Origin: Methanorbis rubei
GTDB taxonomy: Archaea; Halobacteriota; Methanomicrobia; Methanomicrobiales; Methanocorpusculaceae
DNA: 64,000 bases
NCBI RefSeq assembly: GCF_032714495.1
Contig: NZ_JAWDKB010000001.1
Span: forward strand, 124,001 to 188,000
Direction of reading: 5' to 3'
Under the pieces are notes generated by a model that was not told where the DNA came from, ran no database searches, and worked only from the letters and a program-made list of their open reading frames with translations. Below, in pieces: positions 52,512 through 59,912 of the stretch (position 1 is its first letter; every line of letters starts with the position of its first letter). A program made the translations under genes and the position numbers.

Positions 52512-53696
52512 TTATCCAACCCGCAGGCCGTTCTCTTCTGCGATATCCACAAAGGCATCAGCCAGATACTCTGCCTGCTCCCGCGTAAGACCATATGTAT
52601 TGAACTTCCACTGCTTCGTAACCCCGGGCATAATACCCGTGATACCGCGTTTTGCCAGAGCACTTGAGAGGAAGAAGCCGCGTTTCTTATGCGTGCGGGC
52701 AACCACATCAAACGATGCTGCCGTATCCATCCTCGTCAGCGTATGACGACGCGGGAACTCGGAAGCCACCTTCGTTCCTTCGATCGACTGTAATGCATCG
52801 ATCACAATCTTATGGTTCGCCAGTTCCTCATCCCAGTGATTCACTCGCTCCTTCACCGCCGGAAACGACGCAAGCAGTCCCACGATCGGTGCACCCATCA
52901 GCGAACAGCCGAGGATACCCACCTGCTTGATGCCGAATTTTCTGCCGGTCACGTCGCCTGAGATCTTCGTCGTCCGGAGAACAACGTCAGCGTACTCATC
53001 GGTTGTTGCAAGGACTCCTGAGGGTGCAGGGGCTGCCATACTCTTGTGGCCGGACCCGACCACGAAGTCAACGCCAAGTTCCTTGCCGTTCACCGGTAGA
53101 ACACCGACCGTGTAGACACCATTGTAGAGCACCGGGATATCGTACTGGTGCGCAACCTTTGCAACGCCCTTCACATCATGCATATTTCCATACATGAAGT
53201 CCACCGCATCAATGAAGAGCAGCTTGGGCGCGTATCCGAACTCTCTGACCGCTGCTTCGATTCGTTCGGCTGCGGTGGCTGCGGTGATGTGATGATCCGG
53301 TGTCTGCGGAATTTCACGGACGACACCGTTCACCACCTCGACCGAGAGGTATGCGGTGTAGTGGCCCATACCGGTCATCATCACCGGCTCGCCTTTGCCG
53401 ACGAGCGCTCCGGTTACCTCCTGAAACGCACGGCGTGCGCCCGGTACCACTTGGGATTTATCCATACCGAGCCACTGGGCGAGATCGGTGTGAAAGTCTG
53501 CGATCGGCGGGTTGGTGACATAGTCTAAACGGAATGGTTTGTGGCAGTGGTCGCAGACCGAGTAGCCGTCGCCCCAGGCAATAACGGCCTTCATTGCTTC
53601 AGGGGTAAGCCGTCCTGCCGCCTGAATGGGGTCTAAGTTAATCGATCCCTCTTCAACGGTCCGCGTCTCAATTCCTGCTGCGCATCGGATGGTCAT
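52512..53696 (-). CDS. pscS: O-phosphoseryl-tRNA(Cys):Cys-tRNA synthase (SepCysS)
   Basis: 394-aa PLP enzyme that turns Sep-tRNA-Cys into Cys-tRNA-Cys, the tRNA-dependent cysteine route of methanogens. The N-terminal catalytic cysteine region CDHCHKPFRLD is at about 46, the PLP lysine is in GSGHKSMAAPAPSGVL at about 236, and FIDAVDFMYGNMHDVKG is the PLP Asp strand. The 5' end overlaps a 59-aa gene in ATGA. The tandem tRNA-Cys genes lie directly upstream on the same strand, a striking link between an enzyme and its own substrate. Confidence 0.96.
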   Translation of the reverse strand: MTIRCAAGIETRTVEEGSINLDPIQAAGRLTPEAMKAVIAWGDGYSVCDHCHKPFRLDYVTNPPIADFHTDLAQWLGMDKSQVVPGARRAFQEVTGALVGKGEPVMMTGMGHYTAYLSVEVVNGVVREIPQTPDHHITAATAAERIEAAVREFGYAPKLLFIDAVDFMYGNMHDVKGVAKVAHQYDIPVLYNGVYTVGVLPVNGKELGVDFVVGSGHKSMAAPAPSGVLATTDEYADVVLRTTKISGDVTGRKFGIKQVGILGCSLMGAPIVGLLASFPAVKERVNHWDEELANHKIVIDALQSIEGTKVASEFPRRHTLTRMDTAASFDVVARTHKKRGFFLSSALAKRGITGIMPGVTKQWKFNTYGLTREQAEYLADAFVDIAEENGLRVG

Positions 53697-53872
53697 GTCA
53701 GCTCCTCCTCAAGAATGATGAGCTGTTTTCGAACCTGTTCGATCGCTTTCTTCGTACTCTCTTTCTCCGACTCGTTCAGCTGATGCAGGGGTGCGGTTCT
53801 CCGAAGAACGGCACGGATGTCGGTCAGCTGATACAGACCGGTGAACACCGCATCAATAGCTCTTTGTGACAT
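53693..53872 (-). CDS. 59-aa helical partner gene of pscS
   Basis: Encodes MSQRAIDAVFTGLYQLTDIR and a C-terminal charged helical part ending VRKQLIILEEELT, compatible with a coiled coil. It overlaps pscS in ATGA, so they are translated together. Sep-tRNA:Cys-tRNA synthase works with the scaffold SepCysE in several methanogens; this small helical protein could be a minimal form of such a scaffold. That is inference only; no sequence motif of SepCysE is certain here. The longer frame upstream is formed by repeat DNA. Confidence 0.62.
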   Translation of the reverse strand: MSQRAIDAVFTGLYQLTDIRAVLRRTAPLHQLNESEKESTKKAIEQVRKQLIILEEELT

Positions 53873-53904
53873 AGTATCAGTTGTTGAAATATCCTGTTCA
53901 TTTG

Positions 53905-54050
53905 CTATCCCGCATGGATACAGTGCGGTTGATTTCGATTTTCCCGATTTTTTTCGGGAATGGTCTGGTGCTTGTGAATTTTTGTGTATCCTGTTTTTGG
54001 CATTCTGCATGGATACAATGCGATTGATTTCGATCTCCCGATTCTTCGGG
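53905..54050 (-). repeat. leader repeats between tRNA-Cys array and the pscS operon
   Basis: Two copies of a ~50-bp unit (53905-53960 and 53999-54050): on the minus strand each starts with a hairpin CCCGAA-loop-TCGGG, then tcgaaatcaa(t/c)cgca(t/c)tgtatccatgc. They lie in the transcript leader between the last tRNA-like gene and the 59-aa gene. Possibly processing sites or regulatory hairpins. Confidence 0.6.
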
Positions 54051-54053
54051 ACA

Positions 54054-54179
54054 AGCCAAGTTCCCGATTTGAACGGGAGTAGAATTGTCTCGCATGCCGC
54101 TTTCGCGTCATGCTCGGTCTGAGGCGTCTTCGCCGCCCGACCTCTGCTGGCAATCGTGTCTCCACGCTGCCAACTTGGC
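54054..54179 (-). tRNA. tRNA-Cys-like gene A with 54-nt insert in the anticodon loop
   Basis: Acceptor GCCAAGT/ACTTGGC (7 bp), discriminator T, T arm TCCCG-TTCAAAT-CGGGA and variable loop TCTAC are all intact. The anticodon arm reads ATTGC-CAGCAGA followed by a 54-nt insert (hairpins GGGCG-GCGAAGA-CGCCT and GCATG-CGC-GAAA-GCG-CATGC), then ACAAT. U33 is replaced by A and stem position 31-39 is a C-A mismatch. The D arm is rearranged (CGTG-GAGA-CACG). It could be an intron-containing variant, a pseudogene or a tRNA-derived RNA. Confidence 0.62.
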
Positions 54180-54217
54180 ATGTAATTTTTTGTTTGCTCT
54201 CCTGATTTCTCAGGAAA

Positions 54218-54343
54218 AGCCAAGTGCCTGATTTGAACAGGCGTAAAATTGTCTCGCATGCCGCTTTCGCGTCATGCTCGGTCTGAGGCGTCTTCGCCGC
54301 CCGACCTCTGCCGGCAATCGTGTCCCCATCTCGCCAACTTGGC
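54218..54343 (-). tRNA. tRNA-Cys-like gene B with 54-nt insert in the anticodon loop
   Basis: Acceptor GCCAAGT/ACTTGGC, discriminator T and T arm GCCTG-TTCAAAT-CAGGC are intact; variable loop TTTAC. The anticodon loop is CGGCAGA (position 33 is G) and carries the same 54-nt structured insert as gene A, then ACAAT. The D arm is mismatched. Lies 38 bp from gene A and 38 bp from gene C, in the order D-C-B-A on the minus strand. Confidence 0.62.
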
Positions 54344-54381
54344 ATGTAATTTTTTGTTTGCTCTCCTGATTTCTCAGGAAA

Positions 54382-54453
54382 AGCCAAGTGCCTGATTTGA
54401 ACAGGCGTAAAATTGCTCTGCAGGCAATTGCGTGGCCACTCCGCCAACTTGGC
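54382..54453 (-). tRNA. tRNA-Cys (GCA), gene C
   Basis: Complete cloverleaf without intron: acceptor GCCAAGT/ACTTGGC, D arm GCG-GAGTGGCCA-CGC, anticodon arm ATTGC-CTGCAGA-GCAAT with anticodon GCA, T arm GCCTG-TTCAAAT-CAGGC, discriminator U73, a Cys identity element. CCA is not encoded. A trailer hairpin CCTGA-GAAA-TCAGG follows. Confidence 0.93.
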
Positions 54454-54502
54454 ATGTAATTTTTTTTGTTTGATTCATTTGGTATCCCGATTTCTCAGGG
54501 AA

Positions 54503-54574
54503 AGCCAAGTTCCCGATTTGAACGGGAGTAGAATTGCTCTGCAGGCAATCGCGTGGCCACTCCGCCAACTTGGC
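54503..54574 (-). tRNA. tRNA-Cys (GCA), gene D
   Basis: As gene C except the T arm TCCCG-TTCAAAT-CGGGA and variable loop TCTAC; anticodon GCA, U33, discriminator T. It is the first tRNA gene of the tandem array, so it lies nearest the shared promoter with the operators at 54623-54649. CCA is not encoded. Confidence 0.93.
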
Positions 54575-54622
54575 ATGTAGATTTTTTTCTGTGTTCAGTA
54601 CATTTTTGGTTCTGACACACAA

Positions 54623-54649
54623 TTCACATTGTGAACTTCACAGTGTGAA
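54623..54649. promoter_or_regulatory. tandem putative operators upstream of the tRNA-Cys/pscS cluster
   Basis: Two palindromes TTCACATTGTGAA (54623-54635) and TTCACAGTGTGAA (54637-54649), centre-to-centre 14 bp, about 50-75 bp upstream of tRNA gene D. Together with the copy at 54756 they lie in the divergent promoter region with metY. Same sequence as the sites before larE-thiI and metX. Confidence 0.65.
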
Positions 54650-54726
54650 TACATCATTGACCGCCCTCGTATTTATAGTTAACGGGATAGCTCGCAAAGC
54701 CTCAAAAAAATATCAACCAAAGAAAC

Positions 54727-54768
54727 CTATATATCACTGAAAGAAAATAACTGTATTCACAGCGTGAA
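54727..54768 (+). promoter_or_regulatory. metY promoter with overlapping operator
   Basis: TATA-like cctatatat at 54727-54735 is followed by TTCACAGCGTGAA at 54756-54768, which lies at the expected start site about 25-30 bp downstream. The metY ATG is at 54795. A bound repressor would block initiation. Confidence 0.62.
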
Positions 54769-54794
54769 CTTTTTCACAAATAGGTGATTACCAC

Positions 54795-56072
54795 ATGACC
54801 AATACAAACTACCAGAAAGAAACACTCGCCATCCACGCCGGTCAAAAACCTGACCCCGCAACCGGAGCCCGTGCCGAACCCATCTACATGACCACCGCCT
54901 ACGTCTTCCGCGATGCAGAACAGGCCGCAGGCCGCTTCAGCCTCACCGACGCAGGAAACATCTACACCCGCCTCACCAACCCCAACAACAGCTCATTCGA
55001 AGAAAAAATCGCCGCACTCGAAGGCGGAACCGCCGCCATCAGCACCGCATCAGGAATGGCAGCCATCAGCTACGCAATACTTGCCGTAACCAACCCGGGG
55101 GACGAAATCGTCTCCGCAGACAACCTCTACGGCGGAACCTACGAACTCTTCCACCACACTCTCCCCAACTTCGGCAGAACCGTAACGTTCGTCAAATCCG
55201 ACGACCTCGTCGCACTCAAAAACGCTATTACTCCCAAAACCCGCGCGGTCTACTTCGAGTCCATCGGAAATCCCAAACTTGACATCCCGGACTTTGAAGC
55301 AGTCGCAAAAATTGCTCATGACGCAGGCGTCCCCTTCATCGTCGACAACACTGTTGGCGTCGGCACCGTCAAGCCCCTTGACCACGGCGCAGACATCGTC
55401 GTCATGTCGGCAACCAAATATGTCAACGGCCACGGCACAGCACTCGCAGGCGTCATCATCGAAGGCGGCAAATTCCCTTGGGACAACGGCAAATTCCCCA
55501 AATTCACCACGCCCGATCCGGCCTACCACGGCCTTGTCCACTACAGCGCTTTCGGTCCTGCCACGGTATCGACAAGCATCCGCGTCTCCCTCATGAGAGA
55601 CGTCGGCGCAACCCTCAGCCCGTTCAACGCATGGCTCTCCTCGCTTGGCTTGGAAACCCTCTACCTCAGAATTCAGCGCCACGCAGAAAACGCGCTCGCG
55701 GTTGCAGAGCATCTCAAAAATCATCCGAAGGTTGCATGGGTCAACTACCCGGGCCTTGCTGATCACCCGTCCCGCAAAAACTCGGTCCGCTACTTTGGCG
55801 GATCCGGCGGCCCGATCGTCACCTTCGGCGTCAAAGGCGGATACGATGCAGCGGTCAAGGTGCAGAACAGCGTCCAGCTCTTCTCGCTTCTTGCAAACAT
55901 CGGCGACGCAAAATCCCTCATCATTCATCCGGCATCCACCACCCATCAGCAGCTCAGCCCTGAAGAACAGCTCTCCACCGGCGTTGCCCCTGATACCATC
56001 CGGCTTGCGATTGGTCTGGAAAATTCAGCCGACATCATCGCTGACCTCGATCTGGCACTTGCTCAGGTCTAA
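54795..56072 (+). CDS. metY: O-acetylhomoserine sulfhydrylase
   Basis: 425-aa PLP enzyme of the Cys/Met metabolism family that makes homocysteine from O-acetylhomoserine and sulfide. Visible are YTRLTNPNNSSFEEKIAALEGG, the PLP phosphate loop ASGMAAISYAI, PLP Asp strand FIVDNTVGVGT and the Schiff-base lysine in VVMSATKYVNGHGTALAG. With metX (29213) it completes direct sulfhydrylation. Transcribed divergently from the tRNA-Cys/pscS cluster with a shared operator. Confidence 0.94.
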   Translation: MTNTNYQKETLAIHAGQKPDPATGARAEPIYMTTAYVFRDAEQAAGRFSLTDAGNIYTRLTNPNNSSFEEKIAALEGGTAAISTASGMAAISYAILAVTNPGDEIVSADNLYGGTYELFHHTLPNFGRTVTFVKSDDLVALKNAITPKTRAVYFESIGNPKLDIPDFEAVAKIAHDAGVPFIVDNTVGVGTVKPLDHGADIVVMSATKYVNGHGTALAGVIIEGGKFPWDNGKFPKFTTPDPAYHGLVHYSAFGPATVSTSIRVSLMRDVGATLSPFNAWLSSLGLETLYLRIQRHAENALAVAEHLKNHPKVAWVNYPGLADHPSRKNSVRYFGGSGGPIVTFGVKGGYDAAVKVQNSVQLFSLLANIGDAKSLIIHPASTTHQQLSPEEQLSTGVAPDTIRLAIGLENSADIIADLDLALAQV

Positions 56073-56103
56073 ATCTCATCTTTTTTTGCATGTGGCCGCG
56101 CTT

Positions 56104-56371
56104 GGAGTAACCACGGAATGCACAGAAATTTCACGGAGCTTCACTGAAAATCGCATACCTTCGGTCTGCTCATCACTTCGTGAAAATGCACGGAGAACGC
56201 CTGCGGCGCCGGAATGCACGGAAGAGATAAGTAAAGGGGATATTTTGTAATCCGACTAAAAAAATTGTTGATTTTTTGGAAAATTTATTCCGTGCATTCC
56301 GGCGCCGCAGGCGTTCTCCGTGCATTTTTTCCGTGAAACTCTGTGTGCTCCGTGCATTCCGTGGTTACTCC
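56104..56371. repeat. long inverted-repeat element related to family 2
   Basis: The left arm 56104-56225 and right arm 56287-56371 are reverse complements around an AT-rich loop; gtaaccacggaatgcac, gaacgcctgcggcgcc and ggaatgcacggaa are shared, with about 39 bp of perfect match. The left arm also carries a variant of the ~30-bp mini-repeat (cataccttcggtctgctcatcacttcgtga). No gene. Confidence 0.82.
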
Positions 56372-56396
56372 GAGTGAGTCCAAGGGCAGGAAAATC

Positions 56397-59300
56397 TCAC
56401 CGACGCAGAGTCCGCATCACCACAACACCAGCGCCCAAAAGTCCCGCAAACCACACCGCGGCAGACGCAGACTCGGTCGGTTCAGGTGTTGGCACAGTCG
56501 TCGGCGGCGCAGTAGTCGTCGGCAGCGGTGTCGGCGTCTCAATTGGCCGCTGCACCACATCAAACACCTGCGACGCACTCACCGTAACCTCAACACCCGA
56601 CACCTTCGCCGTATACGAATCAACCGTCAGGCGCGAGCCGTCAACCGCAAAACTCCACACATTATCCGGCGACCCCTTCGCGACCACAACCGAGCCGGAC
56701 ACACCAGTTGCCGGTGTCTGCTGATTCTTGCCAGCCGGAACAAACGAACTTGGTGAAACCTCCACCAGCAGCTTATCACCCGGCGCAACATTCGTCCTGC
56801 CTGAAATCACAAACGAATCGCCAACAAACTGATTGCCAATTGGTGATATCGTCACATACGGCGCCTGCACCGTCAGCTTCAGCGTCGTATACAGATCATC
56901 AATGTAGGGAGAGTCCAGCATCTTCACCAGCGCATTCGCCGCAGCCGATCCTTGCAGCCGGCCTGGCCCCTCCACCACAAACGAACTCTGGGTGCCGCCG
57001 TTTGGTGCAACCATCGCCAGAATCGTCTTTCCATCCTGATGAATCTCCTGCACACCAAACCTACCGTCGTACATCGGATGCTCCACAACCACAAAATACT
57101 CGCCGGTCGACATACTCTCCGGGATGTTCATCTTGTAATCATACATCCCGTTGTCGATGGACACCGTCTTTCGCTCATAATAGTTCGGGCCGAAGATAAA
57201 GATCGCCACCGACGACGGGCTGCCAGTCACCGTTCCTTTGATGTGCACCGTGTCCCCTTTCGCTGCGGCGACCGTTGAGGTGCCGGTGCTCAAACTCGGC
57301 TGCTTCAGCTGAATCGAGTAGGTCGCATACTGCGTGCTTGAGAGATGCGACTTGTCGTTCATCGTACTGACCGCATACACCGTGTAGCTGCCGGCATCAA
57401 GACCGGTCTGGCTGGTGTCCCAGCGATACTCCCAGGTGTGATCCGACTTCACTGGCACTTTGGTTGAGCCTTGCGTCGACGGCGAGTCAAGTTTTACGCC
57501 GTTCGAGTTCAGGTTCGGGCCGGTCAGGAAGAGATAGGTGGTGTCTGAGTCGGTGTTGGTTCCGGTCAGCTTCACCTCTTCACCGAGATAGTAGGAGCCG
57601 GAGCCGGTCCCGGACGTCGCCGAAATCGTCATGCCGCCTTTGGTGACTTTTACGTTCACGCGGTCGTAGTCGCTTCCTTTTCCAACCGACTGGCCGTAGT
57701 CTACGACATTGTTGATTCTGATGGTGTAGGTTCCTTCTTCGACTGGTTTGTTGTCCACCGGGTTAGTGGAGTACTGAACGACGCGTTTTCCTGATGCGTC
57801 CGTTGTTACAATGCCCCATGAGTTCGGGTCGCTTGAGGCTCCGTCAGGGATGAGTGCGGGTTTTGCGGTTCCGCCCATGGTTACGGTAGGATTCTCCGAG
57901 CCGCGAACGACACCGGGCTGGCCGGGGATGAGTTCTGGGACCGGACTTTTTCCTGCGTCAAGGGAGATGTAGTAGGGGGTGTTTGGCAGTCCGCTGACGG
58001 TTACGGTGAAGGGGTTGCTGCGAACGACGGATTCGGTGGATGCGGTGATGGTGATTCCGGTGCTGCTGCCAAGGTAGAAGGTGACGGTGTTGGATTTTTT
58101 GGCATAGTTTGCGAATGCCTGGGGGACAGTCCATTCGGCGCGTGCGGTGTAGGTGCCGCCGATGAGTGTGGGGTCGGCGAGCGAGATGTCAGGGGTTGTG
58201 ATTCTGACTGAGTTGATGTCAAGGTTTGCGAGGTTTACGTAGCCAAGCATGGTGGTCTGGCCGCCGACCGGGGTTGTTATGAGGATGTTTGCTTTTGCAC
58301 CGATGCCTGAGGGGCCTACTTTGGGGGAGTCGATGAGGTAGTGGATGCTGCTGCTTTTGCTGACTGCTTGCCCATCGATGGAGTCGGTGGAGCCGGCGAG
58401 TTCTCCCCGCAGGGTGAGATCGGGCTGCCAGATGTAGATGTAACTGCCTGTCCAGTTTCCGCCGTCGTAGATGCGGTAGCTGCCTGTGTAGCCGCCGACT
58501 GATACGTCAAGGAGGTTGATGATGCCGTTTGCGTCAGCGGGGATGGTGTTGAGGGCCGAGGGGCTTGCAGAGCCGCTCATGTAGGCGATGGAGGTTGCGT
58601 ACTGCCCCGGGGCTATGTTGATGCGGATTTTTTCATAGACGAATGCGGTGTCTCCTGGATATACTTCGCGTGCGTCGCCGGAGATTGGGTAAGCCTCGGT
58701 TGGTCCGCCGGTGAGGTACTGGGGGGTTGTTGTTGTGGCTGTTGTTGTAGTCTCAGTTGGTTCGGTTGTTGTGGCTGTTGTTGTTGTCTCAGTTGGTTCG
58801 GTTGTTGTTGTGGCTGTTGTTGTAGTCTCAGTTGGTGCTGTAGTTGTTGGTTCGGTTGTTGCGGCTGTTGTTGTTCCTGTTGATACGGATACCGGGACTA
58901 CTGGATTCTCTGTCGGTAGTGGCGGTGTGGTATCTTTCGGGACTGGTGTCGGGGTTGGTGTCTGTGGTTTCAGTTTGCCAGCTGCATCCTCTACGAGGCT
59001 CTGTGCGCTCGGTATTTTGCCGCCGGCATCAGCTATGGGTTTGCTCTGGAATTCTTCGTCAGTGGGGGCTGCGGTGGGGGGTATGGTGGGTTCAGCTGTC
59101 GGCTGCGCTGTTGGTTCGGCGGTGGTTTGTTGTGTTGTGGGCGCTGCGGTTGTTTCGATGATGGTCGGCGGCGCCGTTGTTGGTGGTATGGTTGTTTCTA
59201 TTGTGGTTGGCGGAGCCGTCGTTGGCGGTGCGGTCGTCACGATGGTGGTCGGCGGCACCGTTGTCGGTGGTATGGTTGTTTCTATTGTGGTTGGCGGAGC

Positions 59301-59507
59301 CGTCGTTGGCGGTGTTGTTGGTATGGTTGTGACGATCGTGGTCGGTGGCATTGTTGTTGGCGGCACCGTTGTCGGTGCGGTTGTCACGATGGTAGTTGGC
59401 GGAGCTGTTGGTGTCTCGGTAGTTTCAATTTCGTCCGCTGCTACTGCGGGTGTCCCAACGCAGCAGAGTATAATAAAAAGGATCAGCAGGATCCCGTATT
59501 TTTTCAT
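56397..59507 (-). CDS. large Thr/Pro-rich surface protein with DUF3821 domain, 1036 aa
   Basis: Signal peptide MKKYGILLILFIILCCVGTP(AVAA) at the start, then a long Thr/Pro/Ile repeat region (about 25-300, TTIVTTxPTTxPPTT type), probably O-glycosylated. The DUF3821-like segment (YEKIRINIAPGQYATSIAYMSG, then LLDVSVGGYTGSYRIYDGG) and several beta-domains with PNTPYYISLDAG and GDTVHIKGTVTGSPSSVAIFIFGP follow. It ends with a Pro/Thr stalk and one membrane helix (VWFAGLLGAGVVVM). The longer frame start at 59681 is not used. Likely S-layer or adhesin component of a methanogen. Confidence 0.85.
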   Translation of the reverse strand: MKKYGILLILFIILCCVGTPAVAADEIETTETPTAPPTTIVTTAPTTVPPTTMPPTTIVTTIPTTPPTTAPPTTIETTIPPTTVPPTTIVTTAPPTTAPPTTIETTIPPTTAPPTIIETTAAPTTQQTTAEPTAQPTAEPTIPPTAAPTDEEFQSKPIADAGGKIPSAQSLVEDAAGKLKPQTPTPTPVPKDTTPPLPTENPVVPVSVSTGTTTAATTEPTTTAPTETTTTATTTTEPTETTTTATTTEPTETTTTATTTTPQYLTGGPTEAYPISGDAREVYPGDTAFVYEKIRINIAPGQYATSIAYMSGSASPSALNTIPADANGIINLLDVSVGGYTGSYRIYDGGNWTGSYIYIWQPDLTLRGELAGSTDSIDGQAVSKSSSIHYLIDSPKVGPSGIGAKANILITTPVGGQTTMLGYVNLANLDINSVRITTPDISLADPTLIGGTYTARAEWTVPQAFANYAKKSNTVTFYLGSSTGITITASTESVVRSNPFTVTVSGLPNTPYYISLDAGKSPVPELIPGQPGVVRGSENPTVTMGGTAKPALIPDGASSDPNSWGIVTTDASGKRVVQYSTNPVDNKPVEEGTYTIRINNVVDYGQSVGKGSDYDRVNVKVTKGGMTISATSGTGSGSYYLGEEVKLTGTNTDSDTTYLFLTGPNLNSNGVKLDSPSTQGSTKVPVKSDHTWEYRWDTSQTGLDAGSYTVYAVSTMNDKSHLSSTQYATYSIQLKQPSLSTGTSTVAAAKGDTVHIKGTVTGSPSSVAIFIFGPNYYERKTVSIDNGMYDYKMNIPESMSTGEYFVVVEHPMYDGRFGVQEIHQDGKTILAMVAPNGGTQSSFVVEGPGRLQGSAAANALVKMLDSPYIDDLYTTLKLTVQAPYVTISPIGNQFVGDSFVISGRTNVAPGDKLLVEVSPSSFVPAGKNQQTPATGVSGSVVVAKGSPDNVWSFAVDGSRLTVDSYTAKVSGVEVTVSASQVFDVVQRPIETPTPLPTTTAPPTTVPTPEPTESASAAVWFAGLLGAGVVVMRTLRR

Positions 59508-59601
59508 AATGATAATTCCCCCTATAGTAATAGAAAATGGATATCTAAATGATATAATCATTCCTGAAAAAGGACTTTGCAAAAAAAATTGTGTCGGGTT
59601 T

Positions 59602-59751
59602 TTACCCCCGATCTTCGTCAGCAGTTGTCCGATGGGTCCTATCCAACCATCTATCGTTCCAGGCATAAATAGGGCCTGCAAGAATCAGTGCGGCGCAGGC
59701 GATGCCTTGAGCTGCAATGCCGATGACAAGAATGGTAGTGAGTGTGTCCAT
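59602..59751 (-). CDS. 49-aa small membrane protein upstream of the surface protein
   Basis: Encodes MDTLTTILVIGIAAQGIA, then CAALILAGPIYAWND and a charged tail ending DRG: one membrane helix with a C-terminal soluble tail. The ATG at 59751 has an aaaggag ribosome site 8 bp upstream. It ends about 95 bp before the surface-protein start, in the same direction. Unrecognised. Confidence 0.58.
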   Translation of the reverse strand: MDTLTTILVIGIAAQGIACAALILAGPIYAWNDRWLDRTHRTTADEDRG

Positions 59752-59812
59752 AATGATTCTCCTTTTTTTGAATGTACTGATTGAATTATCTCAATCAACC
59801 ATGAGACCGAGT

Positions 59813-59895
59813 CCCGCAGGGACTCGAGATGCCGAGCCGGTTTGATTCTGGGGGACTGTCCCGCCCGGTTCCCGGGCGGAAGCAGTCCCCCATTA
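59813..59895. terminator. strong GC-rich hairpins between the 49-aa and 171-aa genes
   Basis: gagtccc-gca-gggactc at 59813-59829 and a longer stem gggggactg ... cagtccccc with inner ccgcccgg / ccgggcgg at about 59850-59893, all within 85 bp. Read on the minus strand they lie behind the 171-aa gene and could end its transcript or be processed. Confidence 0.5.
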
Positions 59896-59912
59896 GAATC
59901 AGAGCGGGGCGG

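Noticed and set aside
53693-54622. Several overlapping minus-strand reading frames of 65-190 aa with repeated peptides
   Set aside because: They are translations of the tandem tRNA-Cys genes and their spacers; the cloverleaf explains the conservation better than coding.
58711-59784. Plus-strand 357-aa Val-rich frame
   Set aside because: Antisense to the Thr/Pro repeat of the surface protein; Val-rich runs are the mirror of Thr codons.
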